Assembly: GCA_965662775.1 (NCBI GenBank)
Contig: CBFIIW010000007.1
Coordinates: 58,412-122,411 of the forward strand
DNA: 64,000 nucleotides
From: UBA7985 sp002690455
GTDB lineage: Bacteria > Pseudomonadota > Alphaproteobacteria > UBA7985
Direction: 5' to 3'
Part shown: positions 36,313-48,561 of the stretch, in pieces
Numbering within the stretch: position 1 is the first letter of the stretch
Layout of the letters: each line of letters starts with the position of its first letter
The notes under the pieces: model-generated
What the model was told of the DNA's origin: nothing
Seen by the model: the letters and a program-made list of their open reading frames with translations, nothing else
Databases searched by the model: none
Program-made: the position numbers and the translations under genes

Positions 36313-39048
36313 CTAATCTACCTCGGATCGGTGCAGGTCACGCAAGGCATAGAGTGCTTCCAGTGCCTGTTTAGGTGACATGTCATCGGGGTCGAGCGCA
36401 GCAACCGCCGATATGACCTCCGCCCAGCCAGTCGGGGTTGAGGCCCGGGCATCGTCAGTCCTAACTGGGTCGGATGTCGACAGGGCAGCGAACAGAGGCA
36501 GATCGAGTCCCAAGTCCTCGGACTTGACGCCCCTGGCCTCACTGTTCTCCAGCGCGTGCAGCACGGCAAAGGCGCGATGAATGACGCTCTCGGGTAGTCC
36601 GGCTAGGCGTGCAACCTGAATGCCATAGGACCGATCAGAGGCCCCGGTGACGACCTGATGCAGGAATACGATACTGTCTTCCCACTCCCGGATCGCCATG
36701 CGGTGACAGCTGACCGCGTCAATCTGGTCAGCAAGCTGCGTCAGCTCATGATAGTGCGTGGCGAACAGGCAGCGACAACCCAGCCGAGTTACGAGATGCT
36801 CGCCCGTTGCCCAGGCAATCGAAAGGCCGTCGAAGGTCGATGTGCCGCGCCCGATCTCGTCAAGAATGACAAAGGAATGGCGTGAACCCTGATTCAGGAT
36901 GGCAGCCGTCTCGATCATCTCCACCATAAAGGTCGAGCGCCCACGCGCCAGATCATCAGAGGCCCCAACGCGACAGAAAAGGCGATCAACCGGGCTAAGC
37001 GTCAATGATTGCGCCGGTACGAACGATCCCATCTGGGCCAAAACCACCAGCAAGGCGTTCTGGCGCAAAAAGGTCGATTTACCAGCCATGTTCGGCCCGG
37101 TCAGGAGCCACAAGCGGTCATCGCTATCCAGCGTGCAGTCGTTGGCAATGAAGGCGCTGCCGTCCTGCTGGCGCAGCGCCTGTTCAACCACCGGATGCCG
37201 ACCACCAATGACCTTTAACTGCGGAGGGCCGCTAACGAAAGCGGGACAACTCCAACCCTGGTCAGCCGCCAGATCACCGAGCCCAGATACCGCGTCCAGC
37301 ACAGAGAGTGCGGCGGTCAGCCGGTCAAGATCAGTCGCCTGGGCGAGGATCGCTTCGACCATGGCGGCGAATAGCTCCAGCTCCAACCCCAACGCCTTGT
37401 CCGCTGCTGAACGGATTTCGGCTTCAAGTTCGCTGAGCTCAACCGTGGTAAAGCGCATGGCGTTGGCCAAGGTTTGCCGGTGAATAAATGGACCATCTGA
37501 CTCGGTTGGCACCTTGTCGGCATTCACGGCAGATACGTCGATGAAGTAGCCCAGCACGTTGTTGTGTTTGATCTTGAGTGAGACGATGCCGGTCGCTTCC
37601 ACGTACTGTGCCTGCAGCCCGGCTATCAGACCCTTAGCGTCGTCGCGAAGCCCGCGCAGGCGGTCGAGTTCGCTGCTGTGACCGGCAGCGATGAACCCGC
37701 CGTCTCGGGCAAAACTTGGCGGCTCATCGATCAGTGCATTGTGAAGATCAGGAAACAGCGCGTCGGGCTGCCCCAGATCGGCAAGATTGTCATCGAGCAA
37801 GGGCGGCAAAAGGCGGACGCTGAGGGTGGAAGTCAGCCGGTCGGCGATTGCCTGAGCACCCCCAAGGCCGGTCAGCATCGCCTGGATATCGCGTGGCCCG
37901 CCTCGCCCCAGAGAGAGGCGCGTCAGGGCCCGCTCCATATCAGGCACCAGCCGCAGTGCGGCCCGCAGATCCTGCCGCAGGCCACTGTCTTCGACCATAG
38001 TGGAGACGGCGGCGAGTCGGTCTTCGATCGGGCCGATGTTGGCGAAGGGCAGCGCCAGCCACTCACGCAGCCGACGCGCGCCGGGCGGTGTCACCGTGCG
38101 ATTGATCAGCGCGAATAAGCTGCCTTTGGCCTGCCCACTCTGCGTCGTGAACAGCTCCAGGTTACGGCGCGAAGCGGGATCGATGTCGAGGTAGTGGTCC
38201 GATTGGCGCTGCTGGAGCGGGCGCAGGCGGGGCATGCTACCCTTCTGCGTCAGAACAACGTAATCGACGACCGCGCCAGCGGCTGCGACCTCGGACCGAG
38301 AGAAATCACCAAAGGCATCAAGGTTTGCAACCCCATAGGCTTTACACAGGCGGTCATGCGCATTGGCACTGTCAAAGCGGACCCGCGGCAGGGGAGACTG
38401 CGCCGCACCAGTTGCCCTGATCGCCGCCATAAACACTGCGTCATCCAACGCAGACTCAGCAAAGATGATCTCGGCCGGACCCAACACCTCTACCCGCTGC
38501 GCCAACGCGCGCATGCTTTCGAAAGGCTGCGCGTGAAACTCGCCGGTGGACATATCAAGCCAAGCCAGTGCGAGGCCGCCACTGACCGTCGCAACCCCGG
38601 CGAGAAAGTTGTGCGACCCGGCGGTGAGGACGGCGTCCTCAGTCAGAGTGCCAGGCGTGACCACGCGGACGACCTCGCGCCGGACGACAGACTTCGAACC
38701 GCGCTTCTTTGCTTCGGCGGGATCCTCGGTCTGCTCAGCGATGGCAACCTTGAAACCTGCCCTGATTAACCTTGACAGGTAAGACTCGGCCGCATGGTGT
38801 GGAACACCGGCCATGGGAATAGGATCACCACCGTGCGTTCCGCGTTTGGTCAGCACAATATCAAGCGCGCCGGCAGCCTTCTCCGCGTCTTCGAAGAACA
38901 GCTCGTAAAAGTCCCCCATCCGATAGAACAGCAGGCATTCGGGATGCTCATCCTTGATGTCCAGATACTGGACCATCATCGGTGACGCCTCTGCCCTTCG
39001 GTCTGTAGCGGTTGACTCAACCGTGGCTTGGTCATTTGTTGCTGGCAT
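36313..39048 (-). CDS. mutS: DNA mismatch repair protein MutS
   Basis: MutS recognises mismatches. The mismatch-binding Phe-x-Glu motif lies in YRMGDFYELFFEDA near the N-terminus. The ATPase has Walker A TGPNMAGKST and Walker B-type VILDEIGRGTSTFDG. TTG at 39054 is possible, but the ATG at 39048 gives MPATNDQATV and 911 residues, a normal length. It is divergent from the malic enzyme gene with a 54-bp spacer, and heads the mutS-glnD-murJ-trpS run. Confidence 0.96.
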   Translation of the reverse strand: MPATNDQATVESTATDRRAEASPMMVQYLDIKDEHPECLLFYRMGDFYELFFEDAEKAAGALDIVLTKRGTHGGDPIPMAGVPHHAAESYLSRLIRAGFKVAIAEQTEDPAEAKKRGSKSVVRREVVRVVTPGTLTEDAVLTAGSHNFLAGVATVSGGLALAWLDMSTGEFHAQPFESMRALAQRVEVLGPAEIIFAESALDDAVFMAAIRATGAAQSPLPRVRFDSANAHDRLCKAYGVANLDAFGDFSRSEVAAAGAVVDYVVLTQKGSMPRLRPLQQRQSDHYLDIDPASRRNLELFTTQSGQAKGSLFALINRTVTPPGARRLREWLALPFANIGPIEDRLAAVSTMVEDSGLRQDLRAALRLVPDMERALTRLSLGRGGPRDIQAMLTGLGGAQAIADRLTSTLSVRLLPPLLDDNLADLGQPDALFPDLHNALIDEPPSFARDGGFIAAGHSSELDRLRGLRDDAKGLIAGLQAQYVEATGIVSLKIKHNNVLGYFIDVSAVNADKVPTESDGPFIHRQTLANAMRFTTVELSELEAEIRSAADKALGLELELFAAMVEAILAQATDLDRLTAALSVLDAVSGLGDLAADQGWSCPAFVSGPPQLKVIGGRHPVVEQALRQQDGSAFIANDCTLDSDDRLWLLTGPNMAGKSTFLRQNALLVVLAQMGSFVPAQSLTLSPVDRLFCRVGASDDLARGRSTFMVEMIETAAILNQGSRHSFVILDEIGRGTSTFDGLSIAWATGEHLVTRLGCRCLFATHYHELTQLADQIDAVSCHRMAIREWEDSIVFLHQVVTGASDRSYGIQVARLAGLPESVIHRAFAVLHALENSEARGVKSEDLGLDLPLFAALSTSDPVRTDDARASTPTGWAEVISAVAALDPDDMSPKQALEALYALRDLHRSEVD

Positions 39049-39102
39049 AATCAAGCCGTTTCGTTAACCACGAACCCAGTATGGGGTGAGAGGGCATTTC
39101 TA

Positions 39103-41370
<2,268 letters not shown>

Positions 41371-41511
41371 ATACAATGCGATACATTATCTGGCAAAGCT
41401 GTGGATAAAGCTTGGATTCGCACCTATTTACACGTAAAAGGACGCATATTCTTCCGCGGATCTGAACCGGTTCGATCTGCGGTATTCCATATTTCGGAGG
41501 TCTCCTGACCC

Positions 41512-42309
41512 ATGTTTTCGAAGACAAAAAAAGACGATAGTGGTGCAGCATCAGAATCGCCCGGTGCGTCGGTAGCCCCGAGTGGACCATCAGTAGCGGC
41601 AGCGGCTGCACCATCAATGGCCCCAAGCAGTGCACCAGCAGCAGCGCGTCCAGCGCCCTCGACCGGTGCAGACCTGTCGGGCACGCCTCGGCCAACGATT
41701 TCCCCCGTCGCTGGCGCAGCACACGCAGCACCCCAGGCCGCACCGTCAGTGAGCGCGCCAGGCGCAGCGCCCAAGCCAGCGCCTACTCTGACACCAACCA
41801 TTCAAGCCGCACCCGCAGCCTCCACCCCGGCACCACGCACAGCAACCAGCACCCCGATCCGGACCAGCAGCAACGGTGACCCAATCCTGTCTAATCCAGC
41901 GCCACGCCCCGCCGCGCACCAGCCCAAAGGGAGTCAGACCTTGCAAGAAGCCGGAAAACTGATTGTCGGTCGGGAGATCAAGCTTAAGGGCGAAATTACC
42001 TCCTGCGAACGCCTCGTCGTCGAAGGATCGCTCGAAGCCGCTCTGATGGACAGCCGCACCCTGGACGTTACCCCCGGCGGCCATTTCAAAGGCATGGCCG
42101 TGGTGGATTCAGCCACCATCAGCGGGCATTTCGAGGGCGAACTGACGGTCGAAGGGCTGCTGACGGTAACATCAACCGGTCGCATCATCGGCACCATTCG
42201 CTTCGGTGAGCTCGAGGTTGAGCGCGGCGGCACACTCTCTGGTGATATCGCGATTGCCGGCACCCCGGCGCGGTCCTCCGGCAGTAAGGCTCCATCGCAG
42301 GACAATTAG
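41512..42309 (+). CDS. Bactofilin with long Ala/Pro-rich N-terminus
   Basis: Bactofilins polymerise without nucleotide into filaments that scaffold wall synthesis at the inner face of the membrane. The core lies at about residues 145-250 and shows the beta-helix pattern (LIVGREIKLKGEITSCERLVVEGSLEA, FKGMAVVDSATISGHFEGELTVEGLL). The first 140 residues are unusual: almost only A, P, S, T and G, with no predicted fold. The core and the tail end normally at residue 265. GGAGG sits 11 nt before the ATG. The IalB gene follows in the same direction. Confidence 0.9.
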   Translation: MFSKTKKDDSGAASESPGASVAPSGPSVAAAAAPSMAPSSAPAAARPAPSTGADLSGTPRPTISPVAGAAHAAPQAAPSVSAPGAAPKPAPTLTPTIQAAPAASTPAPRTATSTPIRTSSNGDPILSNPAPRPAAHQPKGSQTLQEAGKLIVGREIKLKGEITSCERLVVEGSLEAALMDSRTLDVTPGGHFKGMAVVDSATISGHFEGELTVEGLLTVTSTGRIIGTIRFGELEVERGGTLSGDIAIAGTPARSSGSKAPSQDN

Positions 42310-42382
42310 GCGCAGGGCTGGCAGGTCTGCCACAGTTGGCGGCCTCTGCGCATCTGGCTTAATCCTGCAGTGGAAATTCAGC

Positions 42383-42403
42383 CGTGTTTTCGTCTAAAAC
42401 ACG
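42383..42403. terminator. Hairpin between bactofilin and IalB genes
   Basis: CGTGTTTT and AAAACACG form an 8-bp stem around CGTCT. It lies 73 bp after the bactofilin stop and 77 bp before the IalB start. No T-run follows, so it may be an attenuator-like or weak terminator structure. Confidence 0.45.
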
Positions 42404-42479
42404 CGTTAGAAGAACAGTGAAGAATCCTTCCCGGGAACGTTGCCGGGTGGGGTCATCAAGACTTTTGGGAAGTGTACCA

Positions 42480-42992
42480 ATGAACAACCTGCGTTTCTGG
42501 CTCTTGTCCCTGATTGCGCTCCTCGCGTCCGGGTCGGTTGCAACCGCACAGAAGCCCGAAGATCTGGGTGCGTTTACCGCGTGGAAAGCATACCGCATGG
42601 TTGAGCCCTCGGGTCAGGTCGTGTGCTGGATGCTGACCGACCCTCAGTCGTCGCAACCCAACAACCTGCGCCGCGGTGAACCATGGCTGCTCGTCGCGCA
42701 TCGCCCAGGGCAAGAGGTTCGCGTGATTTCTTTTGAATCCGGGTTCCCGATGGACGCCGCCAAGCGGCCGATTGCTTCCGTCGGCAGCAAGAACTTTGCT
42801 ATGTTCAGCACGGGCGGAGAGACAGCCTGGAGTCACCCTGAGGACGACGCCGCGATGATCACTGCCCTGAAACGGGGCCTGAGCTTGACCATCGAAAGCC
42901 GGTCGGCGCGAGGAAACGACATCCGTGACCAATTCTCGCTTCGCGGCTTCACCAAGGCTTACGACAAGATCACGCAAGCCTGTAATCTCTGA
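42480..42992 (+). CDS. Invasion-associated locus B (IalB) family protein
   Basis: A 170-residue exported protein. The start (MNNLRFWLLSLIALLASGSVATAQ) is a Sec signal peptide cleaved near residue 24. The mature domain fits the IalB family: DLGAFTAWKAYRM...CWMLTDPQ, WLLVAHRPGQEVRVISFESGF, GSKNFAMFSTGGETAWSH. The role of IalB in most alphaproteobacteria is unknown; the name comes from Bartonella. The frame is open to 42384, but the ATG at 42480 is the first to give a signal peptide. It precedes rlmN, a common neighbour. Confidence 0.87.
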   Translation: MNNLRFWLLSLIALLASGSVATAQKPEDLGAFTAWKAYRMVEPSGQVVCWMLTDPQSSQPNNLRRGEPWLLVAHRPGQEVRVISFESGFPMDAAKRPIASVGSKNFAMFSTGGETAWSHPEDDAAMITALKRGLSLTIESRSARGNDIRDQFSLRGFTKAYDKITQACNL

Positions 42993-43099
42993 TCAACGCC
43001 CACGGCTGGTGGAAACGAGAAGTCCCCGCCAACGCGATTAACGGGAGTGTATAGCCGTCGCCGGTTGAGCCTGTCCGTGGACTGTGGCACTGCTGGTCC

Positions 43100-44296
43100 A
43101 TGAACCAGATTGCACCCACACCGGAAATAAACCCGTCGTCGAGCCTGGATCCCGCGCAGTTTGCTTCGGCCGACGGCCAGCGAGTCAATTTAATTGGCAT
43201 TCCCCGGACGCAACTCAACGACATGCTGGTTGAGCGAGGCCACAAACCTTTCCGAACCAAGCAGCTCTGGCAATGGCTTTACTGGCACGGCGTGACAGAC
43301 TTCGACGCCATGACAAATCTGTCCAAGCATTTCCGGCAAAGCCTGGCCGATGAATTCGTGATCGAGCGCCCGCGGGTTTCCCAAGCACTCAGTAGTGCAG
43401 ATGGCACGGCAAAGTGGCTGCTGAAATTCCCAGACGGCAACGAAGTGGAGACCGTCCATATCCCCGAAGCTGACCGCGGCACACTGTGCGTTTCCAGCCA
43501 GGTTGGCTGCACGCTGACCTGCAAGTTCTGCCACACCGGCACGCAGAAGCTGGTGCGGAACCTGACGGCGGCCGAAGTTGTAGGCCAGATGATGCTCGCC
43601 CGTGATGCTTTCGGCGAATGGCCGACACCATCAGACCATTCAAGGATGATCACCAATGTCGTGATGATGGGCATGGGTGAGCCGCTCTATAACTACGATA
43701 ACGTCGCAGCCGCACTGCGGATCGTCATGGATGGCGAGGGTCTTTCACTCTCCAAACGGCGCATTACGCTGTCAACATCTGGCGTGGTCCCGGCCATGCG
43801 CCAATGCGGGGAGGAGCTGAACGTCAACCTCGCCGTGTCGCTGCACGCGGTGGACAATGACACGCGCGATCACATCATGCCGATCAACAAGAAGTACCCG
43901 CTAGAGGAACTGTTGGATGCGTGCCGCAGCTATCCCGGCGTCACCAATGCGCGGCGGATTACCTTTGAATACGTCATGCTGAAGGGCGTAAACGACAGCG
44001 ACGCTGATGCGCGACAGCTGGTGCGTCTCCTCAAGGGTATCCCGTCGAAAATTAACTTAATCCCCTTCAATCCCTGGCCGGGTTCAGACTTCGAATGCTC
44101 CAGCGCGACCCGGACTGCAGCGTTCCAGACAATCATTCAAGAAGCTGGACTATCCGCACCTGTGCGCACAACGCGCGGTGAAGACATTCTCGCCGCATGT
44201 GGCCAACTCAAATCCGAAAGTCAGAAGCTACGGCGCTCGGAACGCGATCGACTCGAAGCCGCGCACTTAGCGGCACAGGTTTCAGCTGTCGACTAA
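43100..44296 (+). CDS. rlmN: 23S rRNA/tRNA adenine-C2 methyltransferase RlmN
   Basis: A radical-SAM enzyme that methylates A2503 of 23S rRNA and A37 of some tRNAs. The iron-sulfur cysteines are C137, C141 and C144 in VGCTLTCKFCHTGTQ. N-terminal FRTKQLWQWLYWHGV and the later MGMGEPLYNYDNV and LSTSGVVPAM motifs are present. Length is 398 residues. It converges on holA with 37 bp between them. Confidence 0.96.
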   Translation: MNQIAPTPEINPSSSLDPAQFASADGQRVNLIGIPRTQLNDMLVERGHKPFRTKQLWQWLYWHGVTDFDAMTNLSKHFRQSLADEFVIERPRVSQALSSADGTAKWLLKFPDGNEVETVHIPEADRGTLCVSSQVGCTLTCKFCHTGTQKLVRNLTAAEVVGQMMLARDAFGEWPTPSDHSRMITNVVMMGMGEPLYNYDNVAAALRIVMDGEGLSLSKRRITLSTSGVVPAMRQCGEELNVNLAVSLHAVDNDTRDHIMPINKKYPLEELLDACRSYPGVTNARRITFEYVMLKGVNDSDADARQLVRLLKGIPSKINLIPFNPWPGSDFECSSATRTAAFQTIIQEAGLSAPVRTTRGEDILAACGQLKSESQKLRRSERDRLEAAHLAAQVSAVD

Positions 44297-44333
44297 CTGA
44301 TGGCTCTAACCAAACTGGGCTTTTGCCCTCTTG

Positions 44334-45368
44334 TCATCGCCCCGGTCGACCACTGCGCGCCACGTCAAACAAGCACTGACGGGTCAGCGCGATGGTCGGC
44401 GCATCAGTCTGGCGCACCGCCGCCAGACAATCCCGCACCAAATCCAGCGCGGCAAGGCTGCGCACCAAGGGCCAGTCGCGCGCCTGCGCCGTGAACACGT
44501 CCTTGGTTTTGAAGAAAAGCGGTGGCCGCAACCCAGCGATTGCAGCCTGCATCGTCTTGCCTTCATCCACTGCAACGCCCACAGCCATAAAGCGGTTGAG
44601 GTGCAAACGCAGCATGCTGAGGACAGCGTTGGGGTCGGTTCCAGCGGAGAGTTGACGATCGAATTCCGTGTCCACCTGCGCAGCCCGCCCCGCGGTAATG
44701 GCAAAGAGCAGGCGGTCAAGCTCCAGTCCCGCCGCATTGGGTGCACAGGCCAGCACGTCTTCGAGCGTCACTTCCTCGGCATCAGCACCAACATACAGCG
44801 CCAGCTTCTGCAGCTCATTGAGCGTCAGCACCCTGTCACCACCCAAATGACCTTGCAGCGCCTGGCGCGCGTCAGCGCTGACGCTAAGGCCGTGCTCCTC
44901 CTCCAGTACCTGCCGAATCAGTGTCGGCAGCACTGAGACTTCATCGCTGTAACAGGGAACAGCGGCAAAACCGTCCGACTTCTCAGCCATTACGCGGATC
45001 TTAGCGCGCGGGCTCAATTCATCCGCCACAATCATGACAAAGGCGGCCAGCTTGTCCAAGTCAGTCTGCAGAGCGGTCAGAGCACGCACCAGATCGGCAT
45101 CGTTGCCCGAAGCCTCGACTAGTCGCGGGCCGCCCATAAGTGACAGCGCGCGCGCTTCGTCCACCAACCGGGTCGGATCAGCCTCAATCTCGTTTGCGGT
45201 AAAACGAACATGGTTCATGGGGTCGAAGTCGTCGCCAAAAACCGCAGCGCGGACCAACTTCACCCGCTCCTGTACCAGACCCCGGTCGGGGCCGTAGATC
45301 AGGACAACTCGTGCACGTTGTGGCGCAGTCCTGCAGAAGGCATCGGCATTGGCGGATGAAATTTTCAT
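44334..45368 (-). CDS. holA: DNA polymerase III delta subunit
   Basis: HolA opens the beta clamp as part of the clamp loader. The N-terminal pattern VLIYGPDRGLVQERVKLVRAAVF and the later LNELQKLALYVG and the C-terminal helical collar (PPLFFKTKDVFTAQA) are typical. There is no functional Walker A, as expected for delta. Length is 344 residues. It overlaps lptE by 4 bp, the last gene of leuS-lptE-holA. Confidence 0.92.
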   Translation of the reverse strand: MKISSANADAFCRTAPQRARVVLIYGPDRGLVQERVKLVRAAVFGDDFDPMNHVRFTANEIEADPTRLVDEARALSLMGGPRLVEASGNDADLVRALTALQTDLDKLAAFVMIVADELSPRAKIRVMAEKSDGFAAVPCYSDEVSVLPTLIRQVLEEEHGLSVSADARQALQGHLGGDRVLTLNELQKLALYVGADAEEVTLEDVLACAPNAAGLELDRLLFAITAGRAAQVDTEFDRQLSAGTDPNAVLSMLRLHLNRFMAVGVAVDEGKTMQAAIAGLRPPLFFKTKDVFTAQARDWPLVRSLAALDLVRDCLAAVRQTDAPTIALTRQCLFDVARSGRPGR

Positions 45369-45940
45369 CGGTACTGCATGGATTGCGCAGCATAAAGGGC
45401 CAGCACTACTTGTGTCGCCATATCGTCCGCCAATTGAGTCAGTGCCTGCTCACGAGCCAACTCGGCAGCAGGGACAGCGCGCCAGCCCAGCTGTGCCTCA
45501 CGTTGGTCAGATCGACCACGGGCTATCCCCTGCCACAGTGTTCGCCCGTCCTCCGCCGTCCCTGACGCTGCGCCCTGGGCTGCGTTAATGGTACGGATCT
45601 CGAAGTGGGCCAGCGCCAGAACTTCTTGCCAGTCACAATTGAGGCCATCTGAACGATCGGTCGATTGACCGGTGGTTTGACACGTCGACAAATCGAGATT
45701 GGCAACGTCTTTCGTTTCAACACGAAGCTGAAGTGCGAGACCATAGGTCGGCGCGCGCGGTTGCTCGATCTGATTGAGACGTTGAACCAGCGCGGCGCGC
45801 AGAATCTGTCCGTCGCGGTCAGGAATCAACGGAATTGCGATATCGTACTGGCCCGTGCTGTTGTCGCGTAGTTGAGGCTGAAACCCACACCCTGTGAGGC
45901 TCACCAGCAAGATCATCAGTGCTGCGCCAGTCCGAACCAC
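45365..45940 (-). CDS. lptE: LPS-assembly lipoprotein LptE
   Basis: LptE plugs the LptD barrel that inserts lipopolysaccharide. The signal peptide ends in a lipobox LTGC with Cys18. The mature domain has the LptE layout: G.QYDIAIPLI.DRDGQILRAALVQRL and a C-terminal amphipathic helix ending in AAQSMQYR. The sequence is weakly conserved in general, so the call rests on the lipobox, length (191) and its place between leuS and holA, a conserved order. Confidence 0.88.
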   Translation of the reverse strand: MVRTGAALMILLVSLTGCGFQPQLRDNSTGQYDIAIPLIPDRDGQILRAALVQRLNQIEQPRAPTYGLALQLRVETKDVANLDLSTCQTTGQSTDRSDGLNCDWQEVLALAHFEIRTINAAQGAASGTAEDGRTLWQGIARGRSDQREAQLGWRAVPAAELAREQALTQLADDMATQVVLALYAAQSMQYR

Positions 45941-45943
45941 CGG

Positions 45944-48496
45944 TCAGGCCACGATATTGACGATGCGGCCAGGGACGACAATGACCTTCTTCGGCGTATT
46001 GCCGTCCAGCATGCGCTGAACACCTTCCAGCGCCATGGCGGCGGCTTCCGTGTCGTCCTTGCTCGCATCCTTGGGCATGTCGATTGTACCGCGGAGCTTG
46101 CCGTTCACCTGCACGCCAATGGTCACGCTGTCGTCAACCAGTAGCGCCGGATCAACCTGAGGCCAGGGGGCGAGGCAAACGAGATCTTCATTGCCAAGAC
46201 TGGACCATAACTCCTGCGCAAGGTGTGGCATCATTGGTTCGAAAGCACGAATGAAGAAGCTGAGACATTCGCGCAGCGGCTCGCCCGCAACCCCGGGCTG
46301 GCCCAGCGCCTTGCCCAGATCGTTGGCAAATTCATAGATCCGTGCAACCGACTTGTTGAAGCCAAAGGTCTCGATATCGGTGGTCACGCCGTGAACCATC
46401 TTATGGCTGGAAACGCGGAGTGCCTGCATCGCCGGAGCATCACCGTCGCCAGGCTGGCCTAAAGATGAGCCGGCCTCTGTAACCAGCCGGAACACCCGTT
46501 GGGTAAAGCGCCAGGCACCTTCTGCGCCGGACTCGGTCCACTCCAGATCACGGTCTGGCGGACAGTCGGACAGCATGAACCAGCGGGCCGTGTCAGCGCC
46601 GTACACCTGAATAATCTGGGCTGGCGCAACGACGTTCCGCTTTGACTTGGACATCTTGATCACGCGGCCAACGTCAACCGGCTTGCGCCCATCGAGGGTG
46701 ATAAACCCCTCGTCGGTCTTCTCGATTTCATCCGGGGCAAGCCAATTACCCTCCGGGTCCTGATAGGTTTCGTGGCAGACCATGCCTTGCGTAAACAGGC
46801 CTGCAAACGGCTCATCGACAGATCCCTGCCCAATGACGCTCATTGCTCGGGTGAAGAAGCGCGAATAGAGCAGGTGCAGAACGGCGTGCTCGACCCCACC
46901 TACATACTGATCGACCGGCAGCCAGTAGTCTGCGTCCTCGCGAACCACTGGGGTGTCGGCGCGCGGTGACGTGAAACGCGCAAAATACCAGGAGCTGTCG
47001 ACGAAGGTATCCAACGTATCCGTTTCCCGACGGGCCTCCCCCCCGCACTTGGCGCAACTGGTTTTGGTCCAGCTTGGGTGATGGTCGAGCGGGTTGCCCG
47101 GCTTATCAAAGCTGACATCCTTTGGCAGCTCGACCGGCAACTGATCATCGGCGACTGGCACAACGCCGCAGGTATCACAGTGGGTCATGGGGATCGGACA
47201 GCCCCAGTAGCGCTGGCGCGATGCGCCCCAGTCGCGCAAGCGATAAGTGACACGGCTCTTGCCTTGATCCCGGGTTTCGAGCATGGCGATGGCTTGGGTC
47301 TTTGCGTCATCCGTCCTCAGACCGTTGAACGGGCCGGAATTCACATGCGGGCCGTCGCCGACATAGGCTTCTTCGCCGATCGGGCCATCCTCGCCATCGG
47401 GTCCGGCGACAACGCGGATCACCGGCAGATTGTACTTCCGGGCAAATTCCAGATCGCGCTGGTCGTGGCCGGGGCAGCCAAAAATCGCACCGGTGCCGTA
47501 GTCCATGAGGATAAAGTTGGCGACCAACAAAGGCAGCGTTTTGGCAGGGTCTGCCGGATGCTGCACGCGCAGGCCGGTGTCAAAGCCCTTCTTCTCCTGC
47601 GTTTCCAGTTCGGCTTCGGACGTGCCGGAGCGTTGGCATTCGCGAATGAACTCTGCCAGCTCGTCATTATCAGCAGACAGCTCAGTAGCCAGTGGATGTT
47701 CGGGCGCCATGGCGAAGAAAGACGCGCCGTAAATCGTATCTGGACGGGTGGTAAAGACCACCAGTTGATCATCGCGGCCCTCGATCGGCAGCGCCATTTC
47801 CGCACCTTCAGATCGGCCGATCCAGTTCTCCTGCATCAGACGCACTTTATCTGGCCAGCGGCTCAGGTCATTGTAAATGGCGTCGAGCAATTGTGGGGCA
47901 TAGTCGGTGATTTTGAAAAACCATTGCGTCAGCTGGCGCTTTTCCACCAAAGCACCGGAACGCCAGCCGCGGCCATTTTCAACCTGCTCGTTGGCAAGTA
48001 CCGTCATCTCCATTGGATCCCAATTGACCCAGCTCTCTTTCTGGTAAACCAGTCCCTTGCGGTACATCTCGATGAACATGCGCTGCTGCTGTTCATAGTA
48101 CTCAGGGTCGCAGGTTGCGAATTCCCGGGTCCAATCGATCGACAGGCCCATGGATTTCAGCTCTGTCCGCATCAGGTCGATGTTGCGATAGGTCCAGTCT
48201 GCTGGGTGCACCTTGCGCTCAAAAGCGGCGTTCTCCGCAGGTAGCCCGAAGGCATCCCAGCCAATCGGGTGAAGGACATTATAGCCGCGCGCGCGCTTGT
48301 AACGCGCCACAACGTCGCCGAGCGTATAATTGCGCACGTGCCCCATGTGGATCGCACCGGAAGGATAGGGAAACATTTCCAGCACGTAGTACTTTTCGCG
48401 GCTCGCATCGGTTTCGGCGCAAAAGGCCTGCTGCTCATCCCAGACGGTCTGCCACTTCTTTTCGGCGGCGGTGGCATTGTAGCGGTCGGTGCTCAT
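45944..48496 (-). CDS. leuS: Leucyl-tRNA synthetase
   Basis: A class I synthetase with editing domain. The HIGH motif is in MFPYPSGAIHMGHVRNYT and KMSKS in VIKMSKSKRNVV. The CP1 editing region contains TTRPDTIYGASFFAMAPEHP. Length is 850 residues. It starts 65 bp after the DUF3576 gene and ends 3 bp before lptE. Confidence 0.97.
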   Translation of the reverse strand: MSTDRYNATAAEKKWQTVWDEQQAFCAETDASREKYYVLEMFPYPSGAIHMGHVRNYTLGDVVARYKRARGYNVLHPIGWDAFGLPAENAAFERKVHPADWTYRNIDLMRTELKSMGLSIDWTREFATCDPEYYEQQQRMFIEMYRKGLVYQKESWVNWDPMEMTVLANEQVENGRGWRSGALVEKRQLTQWFFKITDYAPQLLDAIYNDLSRWPDKVRLMQENWIGRSEGAEMALPIEGRDDQLVVFTTRPDTIYGASFFAMAPEHPLATELSADNDELAEFIRECQRSGTSEAELETQEKKGFDTGLRVQHPADPAKTLPLLVANFILMDYGTGAIFGCPGHDQRDLEFARKYNLPVIRVVAGPDGEDGPIGEEAYVGDGPHVNSGPFNGLRTDDAKTQAIAMLETRDQGKSRVTYRLRDWGASRQRYWGCPIPMTHCDTCGVVPVADDQLPVELPKDVSFDKPGNPLDHHPSWTKTSCAKCGGEARRETDTLDTFVDSSWYFARFTSPRADTPVVREDADYWLPVDQYVGGVEHAVLHLLYSRFFTRAMSVIGQGSVDEPFAGLFTQGMVCHETYQDPEGNWLAPDEIEKTDEGFITLDGRKPVDVGRVIKMSKSKRNVVAPAQIIQVYGADTARWFMLSDCPPDRDLEWTESGAEGAWRFTQRVFRLVTEAGSSLGQPGDGDAPAMQALRVSSHKMVHGVTTDIETFGFNKSVARIYEFANDLGKALGQPGVAGEPLRECLSFFIRAFEPMMPHLAQELWSSLGNEDLVCLAPWPQVDPALLVDDSVTIGVQVNGKLRGTIDMPKDASKDDTEAAAMALEGVQRMLDGNTPKKVIVVPGRIVNIVA

Positions 48497-48561
48497 GGCT
48501 CAGTCCCGATCTGATGGCGGTCAATGAAGATAAGGGCTCGTCTTGCCGCAGGGACTGCAGC

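Noticed and set aside
41464..41473. GAACCGGTTC palindrome upstream of bactofilin
   Set aside because: At 10 bp it is expected by chance in a window of this size and does not extend.
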